A stretch of DNA of 64,000 nucleotides from Devosia sp. Root436 (GCF_001426345.1 NZ_LMEM01000013.1:1-64000), one strand, 5' to 3'. Shown: positions 47,854 through 56,946, counted from the first letter of the stretch. A program made the numbers and translations. The notes: generated by a model not told the origin, from the letters alone.

Positions 47854-47979
47854 CCCCCTCACCCGTCTCGGCCTTCGGCCGATCCACCCTCTCCCCGATG
47901 GGGAGAGGAATAAGAAGGTGCCACGCCTATTCTTCTCCCCGTCGGGGAGAAGGTGGCGCGCAGCGCCGGATGAGGGGGA
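47854..47979. repeat. Family A palindromic repeat, inverted arrangement
   Basis: CCCCCTCACCCG...CCCTCTCCCCGATGGGGAGA, then TTCTCCCCGTCGGGGAGAAG...CGGATGAGGGGG. The two half-elements face outward relative to other copies. Between recQ and the DUF1624 gene. Confidence 0.8.
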
Positions 47980-48006
47980 TTTGGGAGTTAGCGAGGAAGC
48001 CTTCCC

Positions 48007-48981
48007 TTGATAGACACACTCCGTCCCCGCTTCGCCATCGTCGATATCGCCCGCGGCGTCGCCATCATCGCCATGGTGGCCTATCACCTGTGCTGGGACC
48101 TGAGCTATTTCCGCTTCATTGCCGCCGATGTCGGCTATGACCCGCAATGGGTGCTGATTGCCCGCTCCATTCTCGCGGTTTTCCTGTTCCTTGTCGGCGT
48201 CGGCCTCGTGCTTGGCCACGGCAACGGCATCCGCTGGTCCAGTTTCTGGCGCCGCTGGCTCTTCGTGCTGGCCGGCGCCATCATCATCACCGTGGCGACC
48301 TATGTCGTCTTCCCGCAGAGTTTCGTTTACTTCGGCGTGCTGCATGCCATCGCGCTGTTCAGCCTCATGGGCCTGGCTTTCGTGCGCACCCCGCTCTGGC
48401 TGGCCATCGTGGTTGCCGCCGTCGTCATCGCCCTGCCATTCTTCCATTCCGATCCGCTGTTCAACCAGAAAGCCTGGTCCTGGCTCGGCTTCTGGCAGGT
48501 GCCGCCGCCGACCAATGATCTGGTGCCGGTATTCCCCTGGTTCGGCGCCGTCTTGCTCGGCATCATCGCCACGCGCTTCGTCCTCGCCTCGGGTCTGGCG
48601 CCCCGCCTCGCCGCCATAGCCCCCACCGGCCGCCTGCCGCGCCTGCTCGCCTTGCTCGGCCGCTGGAGCCTGCTGGTCTACCTGCTGCACCAGCCCATCC
48701 TGCTCGGGCTGGTCTATCCCGCCGCCGCGATTCTCCAACCGCAACTGGCCATGCGCGACGCCGATTTCCTGCGCTCGTGCCAATCCACCTGCGAAGCAGG
48801 AGGCACGCCGGCCGCTATGTGCGTCACCTATTGCCAATGCGGGCTCGCCGGAGTCGAGAGCAACGACCTCTGGAACGCGATCCAGACCGGCATGGTCTCG
48901 GCCGCCGAACAGGCTCTGCTCGATGCACAGAACCGGCAATGTTCCGCTGTGATCTATCCCGAGCTGAATTTGGCTCAATGA
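48007..48981 (+). CDS. DUF1624 (heparan-alpha-glucosaminide N-acetyltransferase-like) membrane protein
   Basis: 324 aa, about seven to eight transmembrane segments. The N-terminus RFAIVDIARGVAIIAMVAYH is the DUF1624/acyltransferase-3-like hallmark (R-x-x-x-x-D-x-x-R-G), followed by VFLFLVGVGLVLGHG. The family is proposed to transfer acyl groups to sugars across membranes; activity is unproven. An unusual Cys-rich insert, CQSTCEAGG...MCVTYCQC (residues about 258-280), sits before the C-terminal end. Start is TTG at 48007 with GAGGAAG upstream. It stands alone between recQ and an ABC exporter. Confidence 0.78.
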   Translation: MIDTLRPRFAIVDIARGVAIIAMVAYHLCWDLSYFRFIAADVGYDPQWVLIARSILAVFLFLVGVGLVLGHGNGIRWSSFWRRWLFVLAGAIIITVATYVVFPQSFVYFGVLHAIALFSLMGLAFVRTPLWLAIVVAAVVIALPFFHSDPLFNQKAWSWLGFWQVPPPTNDLVPVFPWFGAVLLGIIATRFVLASGLAPRLAAIAPTGRLPRLLALLGRWSLLVYLLHQPILLGLVYPAAAILQPQLAMRDADFLRSCQSTCEAGGTPAAMCVTYCQCGLAGVESNDLWNAIQTGMVSAAEQALLDAQNRQCSAVIYPELNLAQ

Positions 48982-49153
48982 GCCCATCGGTTGCATTAGA
49001 ACGTTAATATTTGCGGTTTTTGCGCAAAATCGATCTTGAATGGCAGTGCGAATGAGCGTTGATTGATCACTGCGAGTTGATTTGTCCGAGCTTCGGCTAA
49101 GGTTCCTCCCCGCCCGTTCGGACCCACACATATATTGAAGTCTGGATACTTCC

Positions 49154-51010
49154 TTGACCACCGACAAGGCTGGCCGCGTCCATTCACGCGGCGATGCTCG
49201 GGCTCACGTGGCCGCCGCTCACGCCGGCAAGGGGCGTGGGCCGCTGACGCGAATTGCCCTTTACTCCCTCCGCCACCCCTGGCAGGCGGCCGCCGCGATC
49301 GGCGCCACCATCGTCGCCTCGGTGCTGCAATTGCTGATCCCGCGGCTATTGGGCCATGCGGTCGATCAGGCCCAGGATATTCTGGGCAGCGGCCAGGCCG
49401 GTGCGGAACAGGCTCTGTTCTGGAGCGCCATGACCCTGCTCGGCGTCTCGGTGGCGCGCGGCTTCTTCACCCTGGTCCAGAACTACTATTCGGAATCGGT
49501 GGGCCATCATGTCGGCTACGAATTGCGGCTGGCCTTCTACGACAAGGTGCAGCGCCTATCCTATTCCTACCATGATAAGGTCCATACCGGCGACCTCATC
49601 ACCATAGGCCTGCTCGATCTCGATGGCCTGCGCATGTTCTTCTCGACCGGCCTGGTGCGCACCATCCTGCTGGCCGTGCTGATCGGGGTCGGCGCTTATA
49701 TGCTGCTCACCACCGATATGCTGCTGGGCCTCCTGGCGCTGAGCTTCGTGCCCTTTGTCGCCTGGCGCTCCTCGGTGGCCCAGCTCACTTTGCGCGCCAC
49801 CTGGCTGGTGCTGCAGAAGAAGCTCTCGGCCCTGAGCCGCGTCATGGAAGAAAACCTGGGCGGCATCCGCGTGGTGCGCGCCTTTTCGGGGCAGGACTTC
49901 GAGCTGGCCAAGTTCGACGTGGCCAGCAAGGAGGCGCTGGAGCTTTCCCATCAGCGCGTACATGTGCGCGTGCGCAATACCAGCGCCATGACCTTTTCCT
50001 TCTTCGCCGCCATGGGACTGGTGCTCTGGTTCGGCGGCAACAAGGTCATTGCCGGCGAGATGAGCGTCGGCACGCTGGCGAGCTTCCTCACCTTCATGAC
50101 CATCCTGCAGATGCCGGTGCGCCAGCTTGGGCTGATGGTCAATTCCTATGCCCGCGCCGCCACCTGCGGCGAGCGCTTCTACGACTTCCTCGACCAGCCT
50201 CTGGCCATCGAGGATGCGCCGGGCGTGCCCGAGCTCAAGATCAGCGAAGGCACGTTGCGCTTCGAGGATGTGCGCTTCACCTATGATGGTGCCACCCACT
50301 CCACGCTCAATGGCGTGAGCTTCGAGGCCCGCGCCGGCCAGACCATCGGCATTGTCGGCGCGCCGGGCAGCGGCAAGTCGACCCTCGCCCACCTCATCCC
50401 GCGCTTCTACGACGTCAGCGGCGGCCGCATCACCATCGATGGGCAGGATGTGAGCAAGGTGTCGCTGCAATCCCTGCGCCGCGCCGTGGCCGTGGTGCAG
50501 CAGGACAGTTTCCTCTTCACCACCACCATCGAGAACAACATCGCCTATGGCGATCCGTGGTCCAAGGAAACCAAGATCGAAAAGGCCGCCGAAAGCGCGC
50601 AACTGCACAATTACATCATGGGCCTGCCCGCCGACTACGATACGGTGGTGGGCGAGCGCGGCGTGTCGCTTTCGGGCGGCCAGCGCCAGCGCCTCTCCAT
50701 CGCCCGCAGCCTCGTGCTGAAGCCTGCGGTGATGGTGTTCGACGACTCCACCGCCGCCATCGACGCCGGCACCGAGCACCGCATCCGCAGCGCCATCAAG
50801 CGCTATGCCAGGGACCGGGTGACGCTGGTCATCAGCCATCGCCTGAGTTCGCTCCTGCATGCCGACACCATCCTCTTCCTCGAAGGCGGCAAGATCGTCG
50901 AGCAGGGCAGCCACGAGGAATTGCTGGCCATGGGCGGTCGCTATCGCGCGCTCTACGACCTGCAGACCCGCCCCACCGAAGATATCGAAATCGGGAGCGC
51001 CGCCCAATGA
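49154..51010 (+). CDS. ABC transporter, permease and ATPase fused (heterodimeric exporter, degenerate-site half)
   Basis: 618 aa half-transporter: six transmembrane helices (residues about 40-340) then a nucleotide-binding domain. Walker A GAPGSGKST with K408, Q-loop VQQDSFLF, signature LSGGQRQR, H-loop ISHRL. Walker B reads VMVFDDSTAAID: D530 then D531, so the catalytic Glu is replaced by Asp. The signature is canonical and pairs with the neighbour's Walker site. Four-base overlap (ATGA) with the second half at 51007. The TTG start at 49154 is the best available and is not certain. Likely exports lipids, drugs or peptides. Confidence 0.88.
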   Translation: MTTDKAGRVHSRGDARAHVAAAHAGKGRGPLTRIALYSLRHPWQAAAAIGATIVASVLQLLIPRLLGHAVDQAQDILGSGQAGAEQALFWSAMTLLGVSVARGFFTLVQNYYSESVGHHVGYELRLAFYDKVQRLSYSYHDKVHTGDLITIGLLDLDGLRMFFSTGLVRTILLAVLIGVGAYMLLTTDMLLGLLALSFVPFVAWRSSVAQLTLRATWLVLQKKLSALSRVMEENLGGIRVVRAFSGQDFELAKFDVASKEALELSHQRVHVRVRNTSAMTFSFFAAMGLVLWFGGNKVIAGEMSVGTLASFLTFMTILQMPVRQLGLMVNSYARAATCGERFYDFLDQPLAIEDAPGVPELKISEGTLRFEDVRFTYDGATHSTLNGVSFEARAGQTIGIVGAPGSGKSTLAHLIPRFYDVSGGRITIDGQDVSKVSLQSLRRAVAVVQQDSFLFTTTIENNIAYGDPWSKETKIEKAAESAQLHNYIMGLPADYDTVVGERGVSLSGGQRQRLSIARSLVLKPAVMVFDDSTAAIDAGTEHRIRSAIKRYARDRVTLVISHRLSSLLHADTILFLEGGKIVEQGSHEELLAMGGRYRALYDLQTRPTEDIEIGSAAQ

Positions 51011-52905
51011 GCGCCATCGAAGAAGACGACCGCGAAGTCGCCGCCTTTCCGGGCCAGCGCCCGCCGCGCGCCAGCGTCGGCAGTCACCGCATCGAAGAAG
51101 AAATCTTCGGCAAGGCCTATGATCCCCACACGGTGCGGCGCATCTGGGCCTTCGTGCGTCCCTACCAGGCCAAGATTTACCTCTCGGTTGCCGCGGTGCT
51201 GGTGTTTACCGCCACCCAGCTCGCCATCCCGCTGATCATCGGCCGCGCCATCGACAGCGGCATGACCCAGGGCGGCAATTCGACCAATCTGCTCTGGGCG
51301 GTGGGCGCCTTCGCCTTCGCCGTGCTGGTCAATTATGCCGCCTCCTGGGTGCAGGAAAGCCAGGTGGGGCAGGTGGCCGAAAACGTGCTGTTCGACATGC
51401 GCCGCGCCATGTTTGCCCAGCTCCAGCGCGTTTCCCTGAGCTTCATGGACAAGACCGAGGTCGGCCGCCTGATGAGCCGGCTGCAGGGCGACGTCAATTC
51501 CATGCAGGAATTCCTCGAAACCTCGGTGATCTCGGTCGGCGACCTGGTGCTGCTGTTCGGCATCGTCTTCGTGCTGCTGACCCTCGACTTCCGGTTGGGC
51601 CTGCTCACGCTCAGCACCATGCCGGTGCTGTTCATCGTGCGCATCTTCTGGCTGCCGCCGGCCAAGCGCGCCTTCTGGGCGGCGCATGAAACCAATTCGA
51701 TCACCGCCGGCGCCATGGCCGAGGGCATCAACGGCGTGCGCACCGTGCAGAATCTCGATCGCCAGAAGGTCAATTTCGACCTCTATGACGACAAGGCCTA
51801 CAACAACCTGCAGACCCAGCTGACCGGTTCGCGCTTTGCCCAGGTCATGGTGCCCATCGTCGATAGCCTCACCGGCATCGCCATGGCCATCGTGGTCGTC
51901 GTGGGTGGCTCGCTGGTGCTCAATGGAAGCCTGGAGATCGGCGTCATCGTCGCCTTCATCTTCTACATCCAGCGCTTCTTCGACCCGATCCGCTCGCTGA
52001 CCATGCAATATTCCATCATGCAGCGCGCCATGACCTCGGGCCGCCGCATTACCGAAGTGCTCGATATCCCGGCCTCGATCAACGACAAGCCCGATGCCAT
52101 CGCGCTGACGCGGGACATGGATGGCTCGGTCGAGTTCAAGGACGTGGTCTTCGGCTATGCTGCCGACCGCCCGGTGCTGCGCAATGTCAGCTTCAAGGTC
52201 AATCCCGGCGAGACGGTCGCTCTCGTCGGCCCCACCGGCTCGGGCAAGACCAGCGCCATGTCGCTGGTCCACCGTTTCTACGAGGTGCAGTCCGGCGCCG
52301 TGCTGGTCGGCGGTCACGACGTGCGCGATATCACCCAGGAAAGCCTTGGCGAGCAGGTCGCCATGGTGCTGCAGGAGCCGTTCCTGTTCACCGGCAGCGT
52401 CTTCGACAATATCCGCTACAACAAGGCCTCGGCCACCCGCGAGGATGTGATCGCCGCCGCCAAGGCCGTCGGCGCGCATGATTTCATCACCCGCCTGCCG
52501 GGCGGCTATGACGGCATGCTGGAGCAGCGCGGCTCCAACCTGTCCCTTGGCCAGCGCCAGCTGCTGAGCTTCGCCCGGGCGCTGGTCGCCGATGCCAAGA
52601 TCCTCGTGCTCGACGAGGCCACGGCCAATATCGACAGCTACACCGAGCGGCAAATCCAGAAGGCGCTGCTGACCCTGCTCGAAGGCCGCACCGGCATGGT
52701 CATCGCCCACCGCCTCGCCACGATCCGCGGCGCCGACCGCATCATCGTGCTGCAGAATGGCGAACTGATCGAGACCGGCAACCACGACCAGCTCATGGAA
52801 AAGAACGGCCTCTACGCCAAGCTCTACAACATGAATTATGCCAGCTTCGACGACATCCCCGACGAACTGGTGGCCCAGGTCAATGCAAAGGCCGCGAATA
52901 CGTAA
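51007..52905 (+). CDS. ABC transporter, permease and ATPase fused (heterodimeric exporter, catalytic half)
   Basis: 632 aa. An N-terminal cytoplasmic segment of about 50 residues, then six helices (about 55-340) and a nucleotide-binding domain: Walker A GPTGSGKTS, Q-loop VLQEPFLF, canonical Walker B ILVLDEATANID, H-loop IAHRL. Its signature reads LSLGQRQL, not LSGGQ. This complements the first half: the catalytic Glu here pairs with that protein's intact signature, and this altered signature pairs with the Asp-type Walker B. The substrate is unknown. ATG overlaps the upstream stop. Confidence 0.92.
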   Translation: MSAIEEDDREVAAFPGQRPPRASVGSHRIEEEIFGKAYDPHTVRRIWAFVRPYQAKIYLSVAAVLVFTATQLAIPLIIGRAIDSGMTQGGNSTNLLWAVGAFAFAVLVNYAASWVQESQVGQVAENVLFDMRRAMFAQLQRVSLSFMDKTEVGRLMSRLQGDVNSMQEFLETSVISVGDLVLLFGIVFVLLTLDFRLGLLTLSTMPVLFIVRIFWLPPAKRAFWAAHETNSITAGAMAEGINGVRTVQNLDRQKVNFDLYDDKAYNNLQTQLTGSRFAQVMVPIVDSLTGIAMAIVVVVGGSLVLNGSLEIGVIVAFIFYIQRFFDPIRSLTMQYSIMQRAMTSGRRITEVLDIPASINDKPDAIALTRDMDGSVEFKDVVFGYAADRPVLRNVSFKVNPGETVALVGPTGSGKTSAMSLVHRFYEVQSGAVLVGGHDVRDITQESLGEQVAMVLQEPFLFTGSVFDNIRYNKASATREDVIAAAKAVGAHDFITRLPGGYDGMLEQRGSNLSLGQRQLLSFARALVADAKILVLDEATANIDSYTERQIQKALLTLLEGRTGMVIAHRLATIRGADRIIVLQNGELIETGNHDQLMEKNGLYAKLYNMNYASFDDIPDELVAQVNAKAANT

Positions 52906-53020
52906 GTCCGGTGGGGTGGGCCACACGCGCAAACGCCCCTTCGGCACCCCCTCTTGCCGCATCCGTCATGGCGCAAATCGAGCGCCGGGCGCATGACAAC
53001 AGGGTGTTGGGGATCGGGTC

Positions 53021-53758
53021 ATGACTCTTTCGATTACCGCCGCCCTCCTGGTGGCGGTGTTCTTCACCTCCATGCTGTCGGGCATCTTCGGCATGGCGGG
53101 CGGACTGGTGCTGCTGGGCATCCTGCTGCTGATCCTGCCGGTCGGCACCGCCATTGCGGTGCAGGGCGCCATCCAGATTATCGCCAACGGCTCGCGCGCC
53201 TGGTTCTCGCGCGCTTTCATTGATTGGCGCGTGCTGTCGATCATGGCCATGGGCCTGCTCGCCGCCGCCGCTCTGCTGTTCAGCCTGCGTTACGTGCCCG
53301 ATCTGGCCACGGTCTGCATCACCATCGGCCTCCTGCCCATCCTGCTGTGGATTCCACAATCCTGGCTGTCGCTCGATGCCAGCAAGCCGCATCATGCCTT
53401 CATCTGCGGTTTTCTGGGTGGCGGCGTCAATCTGGCCGTGGGCGTCGCCGGCCCCACCGTCGACATGTTCTTCATCCGCACGCCCATGGACCGGCGCACT
53501 ATCATCGCCACCAAGGCGGCGGCACAGGTGATCAACCATGTCGGCAAGGTGCTGTTCTACTGGAATGCGACCATGGTGCTGACCGGCTGGGAATGGGGCG
53601 CCGTGGCGCTGGCGGCCCCTTTTGCCGTGCTCGGCACCAGCGCGGGCTATTGGGTGCTGCAGCGCCTCACCGATGCCAATTTCAAATCCTGGACGCGGCT
53701 GCTGGTCACCGCCATCGGTATTTACTACCTGATGCGCGGCCTGAGCTTGCTGATCTGA
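53021..53758 (+). CDS. Sulfite exporter TauE/SafE family protein
   Basis: 245 aa with about seven to eight transmembrane helices. Family signature regions FFTSMLSGIFGMAGGLVLLG near the N-terminus, and FLGGGVNLAVGVAGPTVDMF, followed by KAAAQVINHVGKVLFYW. Members move sulfite, sulfoacetate or other small anions out of the cell; the anion here is unknown. GGGGATCGGG lies before ATG 53021. A LysR gene follows on the same strand after a 35-bp gap and may regulate it. Confidence 0.9.
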   Translation: MTLSITAALLVAVFFTSMLSGIFGMAGGLVLLGILLLILPVGTAIAVQGAIQIIANGSRAWFSRAFIDWRVLSIMAMGLLAAAALLFSLRYVPDLATVCITIGLLPILLWIPQSWLSLDASKPHHAFICGFLGGGVNLAVGVAGPTVDMFFIRTPMDRRTIIATKAAAQVINHVGKVLFYWNATMVLTGWEWGAVALAAPFAVLGTSAGYWVLQRLTDANFKSWTRLLVTAIGIYYLMRGLSLLI

Positions 53759-53793
53759 CGCCGATGAGTATGGTGCCGGTTCAGGGAGACGAC

Positions 53794-54705
53794 ATGGCAC
53801 CATTCGACAGCGTCACGGCGCGCCTCATCCTTCTGCTGGCCGAAACCGGCTCCATCGGCCGCGCGGCCGAGCGCGAGGGTATTGCCTCTTCGGCGGTCAG
53901 CCGGCGCGTATCGGACCTTGAAAGCCGGCTGGGCGTCGTGCTGTTCGACCGATCGGCGCATGGCGTCAAGCTGACCTCTGCGGGCGAGGCCTATGCCCAG
54001 GGCTGCCGAACCGTGCTGCGCGCCATTGCCGATCTCGATGCGGTGATGTCCGATTTCGGCAGCGGCTTGCGCGGCAGTCTCAGGCTCGCCTGCACCAGCT
54101 CGGCCCTGACTGGCCGGCTGCCGGAACTGCTGGCGCGCTATGCGGCCAAGCATGATGGCATCGCCCTCGATATCCAGGAGATGGGCGCCGCCAAGGCGCT
54201 GCTGGCGCTGGACGAGGGCAGGGCGGATATCGCCATCGTCTCCGACAACTACGATTTCACCCGCTTCGAGATCAAGGCCTTCGAGGATGACCGCGTCTGG
54301 GTGCTGGTGCCGCCCGATCACCCGCTCGCCGCCGCGATCGAACCGCGCCGGGATATCGGTTTCGATACGGTGATCGACTATCCCATCGTCGGCATCCATC
54401 AGGCGGGTTCGCTCGACCGGCTGCTGGGCGAGGCGGCCAGGAAGGCCGGCAAGCCGTTGGTCGAAAGCGTGCGCGTCGAGAGCTTCCCGGCTTTGGTCCG
54501 CATGGTCGAGGCCGGCTTCGGCATCGGCTTCCTGCGCTCCACCAGTCTCCATTTGCTGGCCGGCACGGACCTGGTCTGCGCGCCCCTGGCCGAGCCCTGG
54601 GCGCTGCGCCAATTGCTGGTGGCGCGCCGCAAGACCTCGCCCCTGTCGGCGGCGATGAAGAGCTTCATCGCCCTGTGCAGCGAAACTTATGCGCCAAGCG
54701 TGTAG
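53794..54705 (+). CDS. LysR family transcriptional regulator
   Basis: 303 aa. N-terminal winged helix-turn-helix (LAETGSIGRAAEREGIASS, AVSRRVSDLESRLGV, LFDRSAHGVKLT), then a LysR substrate-binding domain (residues about 90-300). ATG at 53794 is preferred because GGGAG sits five to nine bases upstream; ATGs at 53764 and 53770 would add ten or eight residues. It lies just downstream of TauE/SafE, a common pairing. The effector is unknown. Confidence 0.92.
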   Translation: MAPFDSVTARLILLLAETGSIGRAAEREGIASSAVSRRVSDLESRLGVVLFDRSAHGVKLTSAGEAYAQGCRTVLRAIADLDAVMSDFGSGLRGSLRLACTSSALTGRLPELLARYAAKHDGIALDIQEMGAAKALLALDEGRADIAIVSDNYDFTRFEIKAFEDDRVWVLVPPDHPLAAAIEPRRDIGFDTVIDYPIVGIHQAGSLDRLLGEAARKAGKPLVESVRVESFPALVRMVEAGFGIGFLRSTSLHLLAGTDLVCAPLAEPWALRQLLVARRKTSPLSAAMKSFIALCSETYAPSV

Positions 54706-54761
54706 CCGGGTATAATCTCGTTGCGACACTTGATCCCTTTCCCCTTTCCGCCCGCCGTCCT

Positions 54762-55154
54762 ATGAGTAGCCGCATGCACCAGACACGCACCATGAGCAGG
54801 GAGATCGGGACGGCTCTTGCCGTGCTGGCCATCTATCTGCTGACGGTGCTGGCGCCGATGCACCATGCCCGCGCCAGCCAACTGGCCTTCGAGGAACTGG
54901 GCTTTGCCACCACGGAAGCGAGCTGGGTGCTCTGCACGCCATCAGGTGCCGATGGCCAGGACAACGACGTCCTCGTCGCCAAATGCCCCGCCGCCGGCAT
55001 CGGCAAGACCGACCTTGTCCTGCCCGTGCTCGATGCCATGCCGGTACGCCATGACATCGCTCTGGCGGCGCAGCGATCCACGACGCTTCCTGCTTTCCTG
55101 CCGCGCGCCGTAGCGCCATCAGGCGGCCCGCGCGGGCCTCCGGTTTCGGTCTGA
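54762..55154 (+). CDS. Small secreted protein, probable DUF2946 family
   Basis: 130 aa, or 120 if it starts at ATG 54792. One hydrophobic N-terminal segment (TALAVLAIYLLTVLAPM) resembles a signal peptide or anchor, followed by HHARASQLAF and a short globular part with two Cys (VLCTPSG, AKCPAAG). The C-terminal SGGPRGPPVSV recalls the Arg-Gly-Pro-Pro ending of DUF2946 proteins, which are often found with copper genes. The next two genes are a PCuAC chaperone and SCO, in line with a copper role. The family assignment is tentative and there is no clear RBS. Confidence 0.55.
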   Translation: MSSRMHQTRTMSREIGTALAVLAIYLLTVLAPMHHARASQLAFEELGFATTEASWVLCTPSGADGQDNDVLVAKCPAAGIGKTDLVLPVLDAMPVRHDIALAAQRSTTLPAFLPRAVAPSGGPRGPPVSV

Positions 55155-55205
55155 ACCACCGGCCTTTGGCCGTCCAGACCCATTCAAATCACCGGAAATA
55201 TCATC

Positions 55206-55691
55206 ATGATCCGTCTGCTTCGCGCTGCTTTTGCGGCTGCCATCCTCCTCGTCACCCCCGCTTTCGCCCATAATGGCGTCACCCATCTGGGGCCGATCAA
55301 CATCTCGCTGCCCTTCACCCGCGCCACCCTGCCTAATGCGCCGGTCGCCGGGGGCTTTCTCACCATCGAGAATACCGGCACCGAGCCCGACCGCCTGGTC
55401 TCGGTCAGCTCCGACATTGCCGGCGAAACCCAGATCCATGAAATGGCCATGCAGGGCGATGTCATGAAGATGCGCCAGCTTGCCGACGGGCTCGAAATTC
55501 CGGCCGGCGAGACCGTTGTGCTCGCCCCCGGCGGCTTCCACATCATGTTCATGGGCCTCAAGCAGACCCTGGTCGAAGGCGAAAGTGTCACCGTGACCCT
55601 GACCTTCGAAAAGGCCGGCACGGTCGAAATCCTGCTGCCGGTCGAGGCCGCGGCCGCCGATGCGCCGACGGCCATGGAGCATGCACACTGA
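55206..55691 (+). CDS. Copper chaperone PCu(A)C
   Basis: 161 aa periplasmic copper carrier. Signal peptide RLLRAAFAAAILLVTPAFA, then the PCuAC domain with the conserved H-x-M and M/H ligands: ETQIHEMAMQGDVMKM and LAPGGFHIMFMG. It donates Cu(I) to the CuA site of cytochrome oxidase together with SCO proteins. Its stop overlaps the SCO start by one base (TGATG). C-terminal His residues (MEHAH) may add copper binding. Confidence 0.93.
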   Translation: MIRLLRAAFAAAILLVTPAFAHNGVTHLGPINISLPFTRATLPNAPVAGGFLTIENTGTEPDRLVSVSSDIAGETQIHEMAMQGDVMKMRQLADGLEIPAGETVVLAPGGFHIMFMGLKQTLVEGESVTVTLTFEKAGTVEILLPVEAAAADAPTAMEHAH

Positions 55692-56281
55692 TGGCCCTTC
55701 GCACCATCCGTACCTGGCTCTGGGTGGCGGTGGTCGCGCTGGCGCTGACGGGGGGCACCGCGGCCTTCCTGCTGCGCCAGTCGCCGCCCGCCAGCGGCTT
55801 CGGCGTCGCCGATTTCGACCTCGTCGACCAGAACGGCAACCCGGTCGACGAGACCGTCTTTGTCGGCCATCCCTCAGCACTGTTCTTCGGCTTCACCCAT
55901 TGCCCCGAAGTCTGCCCCACCACCATGGCCGAGATGAGCGCCTGGTTCGACGCCTTGGGCGATGAGGGGGCGGACCTCCGCGCCTGGTTCGTCAGCATCG
56001 ACCCCGAACGCGATACGCCCCAGGTGCTGGGCGATTATGTGAGCTGGGTCAGCGACCGCATCACCGGCATTACCGGCGCGCCCGACCAGATCGATCGCCT
56101 GGCCGATGCCTGGGGCGTGTTCCATGAAAAGGTGCCGCTCGAGGGCGGCGGCTACACCATGGACCACACCGCCTCGGTCTTCCTGCTCGATGCCAAGGGC
56201 CAGTTCCAGGGCACCATCGCCTATCGCGAGGACATGGCGACGGCGCTTGGCAAGCTGCGCAACCTTTTGGCCAAGTCCTGA
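55691..56281 (+). CDS. SCO1/SenC family copper metallochaperone
   Basis: 196 aa thioredoxin-fold protein for cytochrome c oxidase CuA assembly. N-terminal membrane anchor (RTWLWVAVVALALTGGTAAF), the copper-binding CPEVCPTT (CxxxC) and the distal His in YTMDHTASVFLLD. SIDPERDTP is the usual SCO signature. Overlaps PCuAC by one base. Complete length. Confidence 0.94.
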   Translation: MALRTIRTWLWVAVVALALTGGTAAFLLRQSPPASGFGVADFDLVDQNGNPVDETVFVGHPSALFFGFTHCPEVCPTTMAEMSAWFDALGDEGADLRAWFVSIDPERDTPQVLGDYVSWVSDRITGITGAPDQIDRLADAWGVFHEKVPLEGGGYTMDHTASVFLLDAKGQFQGTIAYREDMATALGKLRNLLAKS

Positions 56282-56288
56282 CGCACAA

Positions 56289-56316
56289 GCCCGATCCGAA
56301 TAAGTTCGGGTCGGGC
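56289..56316 (+). terminator. Probable terminator after the copper genes
   Basis: GCCCGATCCGAA (56289-56300) pairs with TTCGGGTCGGGC (56305-56316), one G-T wobble, 4-base loop, followed by AGTTTG. The region 56317-56437 holds only a short open frame of unknown meaning ending KVHQIGGQRISVYYE at a TAA (56417-56419), perhaps a gene remnant. Confidence 0.55.
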
Positions 56317-56437
56317 AGTTTGAGCACATGATCGATCCGCGGCGCTGTCCGATATCTGGGACATGGGCATCAAGGTCCACCAAATCGGCGGCCAGCGGAT
56401 TTCGGTCTACTACGAGTAAAACTGCCTCCCAGCCACG

Positions 56438-56512
56438 TCGTCATTCCCGCGAAAGCGGGAATCTCCCTCTGTGAGGCCTGAAGAGGGATTCCCGCTTTCG
56501 CGGGAATGACGC
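56438..56512. repeat. Short palindromic repeat, family B-related
   Basis: CGTCATTCCCGCGAAAGCGG...GATTCCCGCTTTCGCGGGAA. It has the B-type end bases CGTCAT/ATGACG, but its stem core is CCCGCGAAAGCGGG, not CCCGGCGAAGGCCGGG. 36 bp before the VOC gene. Confidence 0.75.
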
Positions 56513-56547
56513 GGTGGCTAGTCTAACGGGAACAACAGGAGCCGCCC

Positions 56548-56946
56548 ATGAAGCCGTCGATTTCCATCATTACCATCGGCGTCGACGATCTGGAGCGGGC
56601 CTTCGCCTTCTATCGGGCCCTGTTCGACATTGCCGACGAGCAGATCGGGGCAGGGGACGACCATGTGGCCTTCTTCTTTCCCGACGACTTTTCCTTCGTC
56701 CTCTTCCCGCGCGAACAGATCGCCCAGACCGCGGGCAAGGATGTCGCCGTCGCCGGCACGCCCGGCTTCGTGCTGAGCCATCAGGCCACGAGTCCCGCCG
56801 AGGTCGACGACATCCTGCGCAAGGTGCTGCTGGCCGGCGGCGCCATCATTACCGAAGGCACCCAGTCTGAATGGGGTTACTCTGCCTATTTCGAGGATAG
56901 CGAAGGCAATGTCTGGGAACTGATGGCCCAGCCGCCGGCGAATTGA
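56548..56946 (+). CDS. VOC family (glyoxalase-like) protein
   Basis: 132 aa, one glyoxalase/bleomycin-resistance/dioxygenase domain built from paired beta-alpha-beta-beta-beta modules. It opens ISIITIGVDDLERAFAFYRA and ends SAYFEDSEGNVWELM, the classic YFxDxxGNxxE motif with a metal-ligand Glu. Metal and substrate are unknown. ACAGGAGCCGCCC precedes the ATG. Faces the coiled-coil cluster tail-to-tail. Confidence 0.88.
   Translation: MKPSISIITIGVDDLERAFAFYRALFDIADEQIGAGDDHVAFFFPDDFSFVLFPREQIAQTAGKDVAVAGTPGFVLSHQATSPAEVDDILRKVLLAGGAIITEGTQSEWGYSAYFEDSEGNVWELMAQPPAN

Noticed and set aside
50953..52962. A 669-aa minus-strand frame opposite the second ABC exporter half.
   Set aside because: The plus strand has all ABC motifs; the antisense product is His/Gln/Asp-rich without homology.
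56328..56419. Short frames ending KVHQIGGQRISVYYE or starting at ATG 56328.
   Set aside because: Too short, no RBS, no family recognised; mentioned only as a possible remnant.
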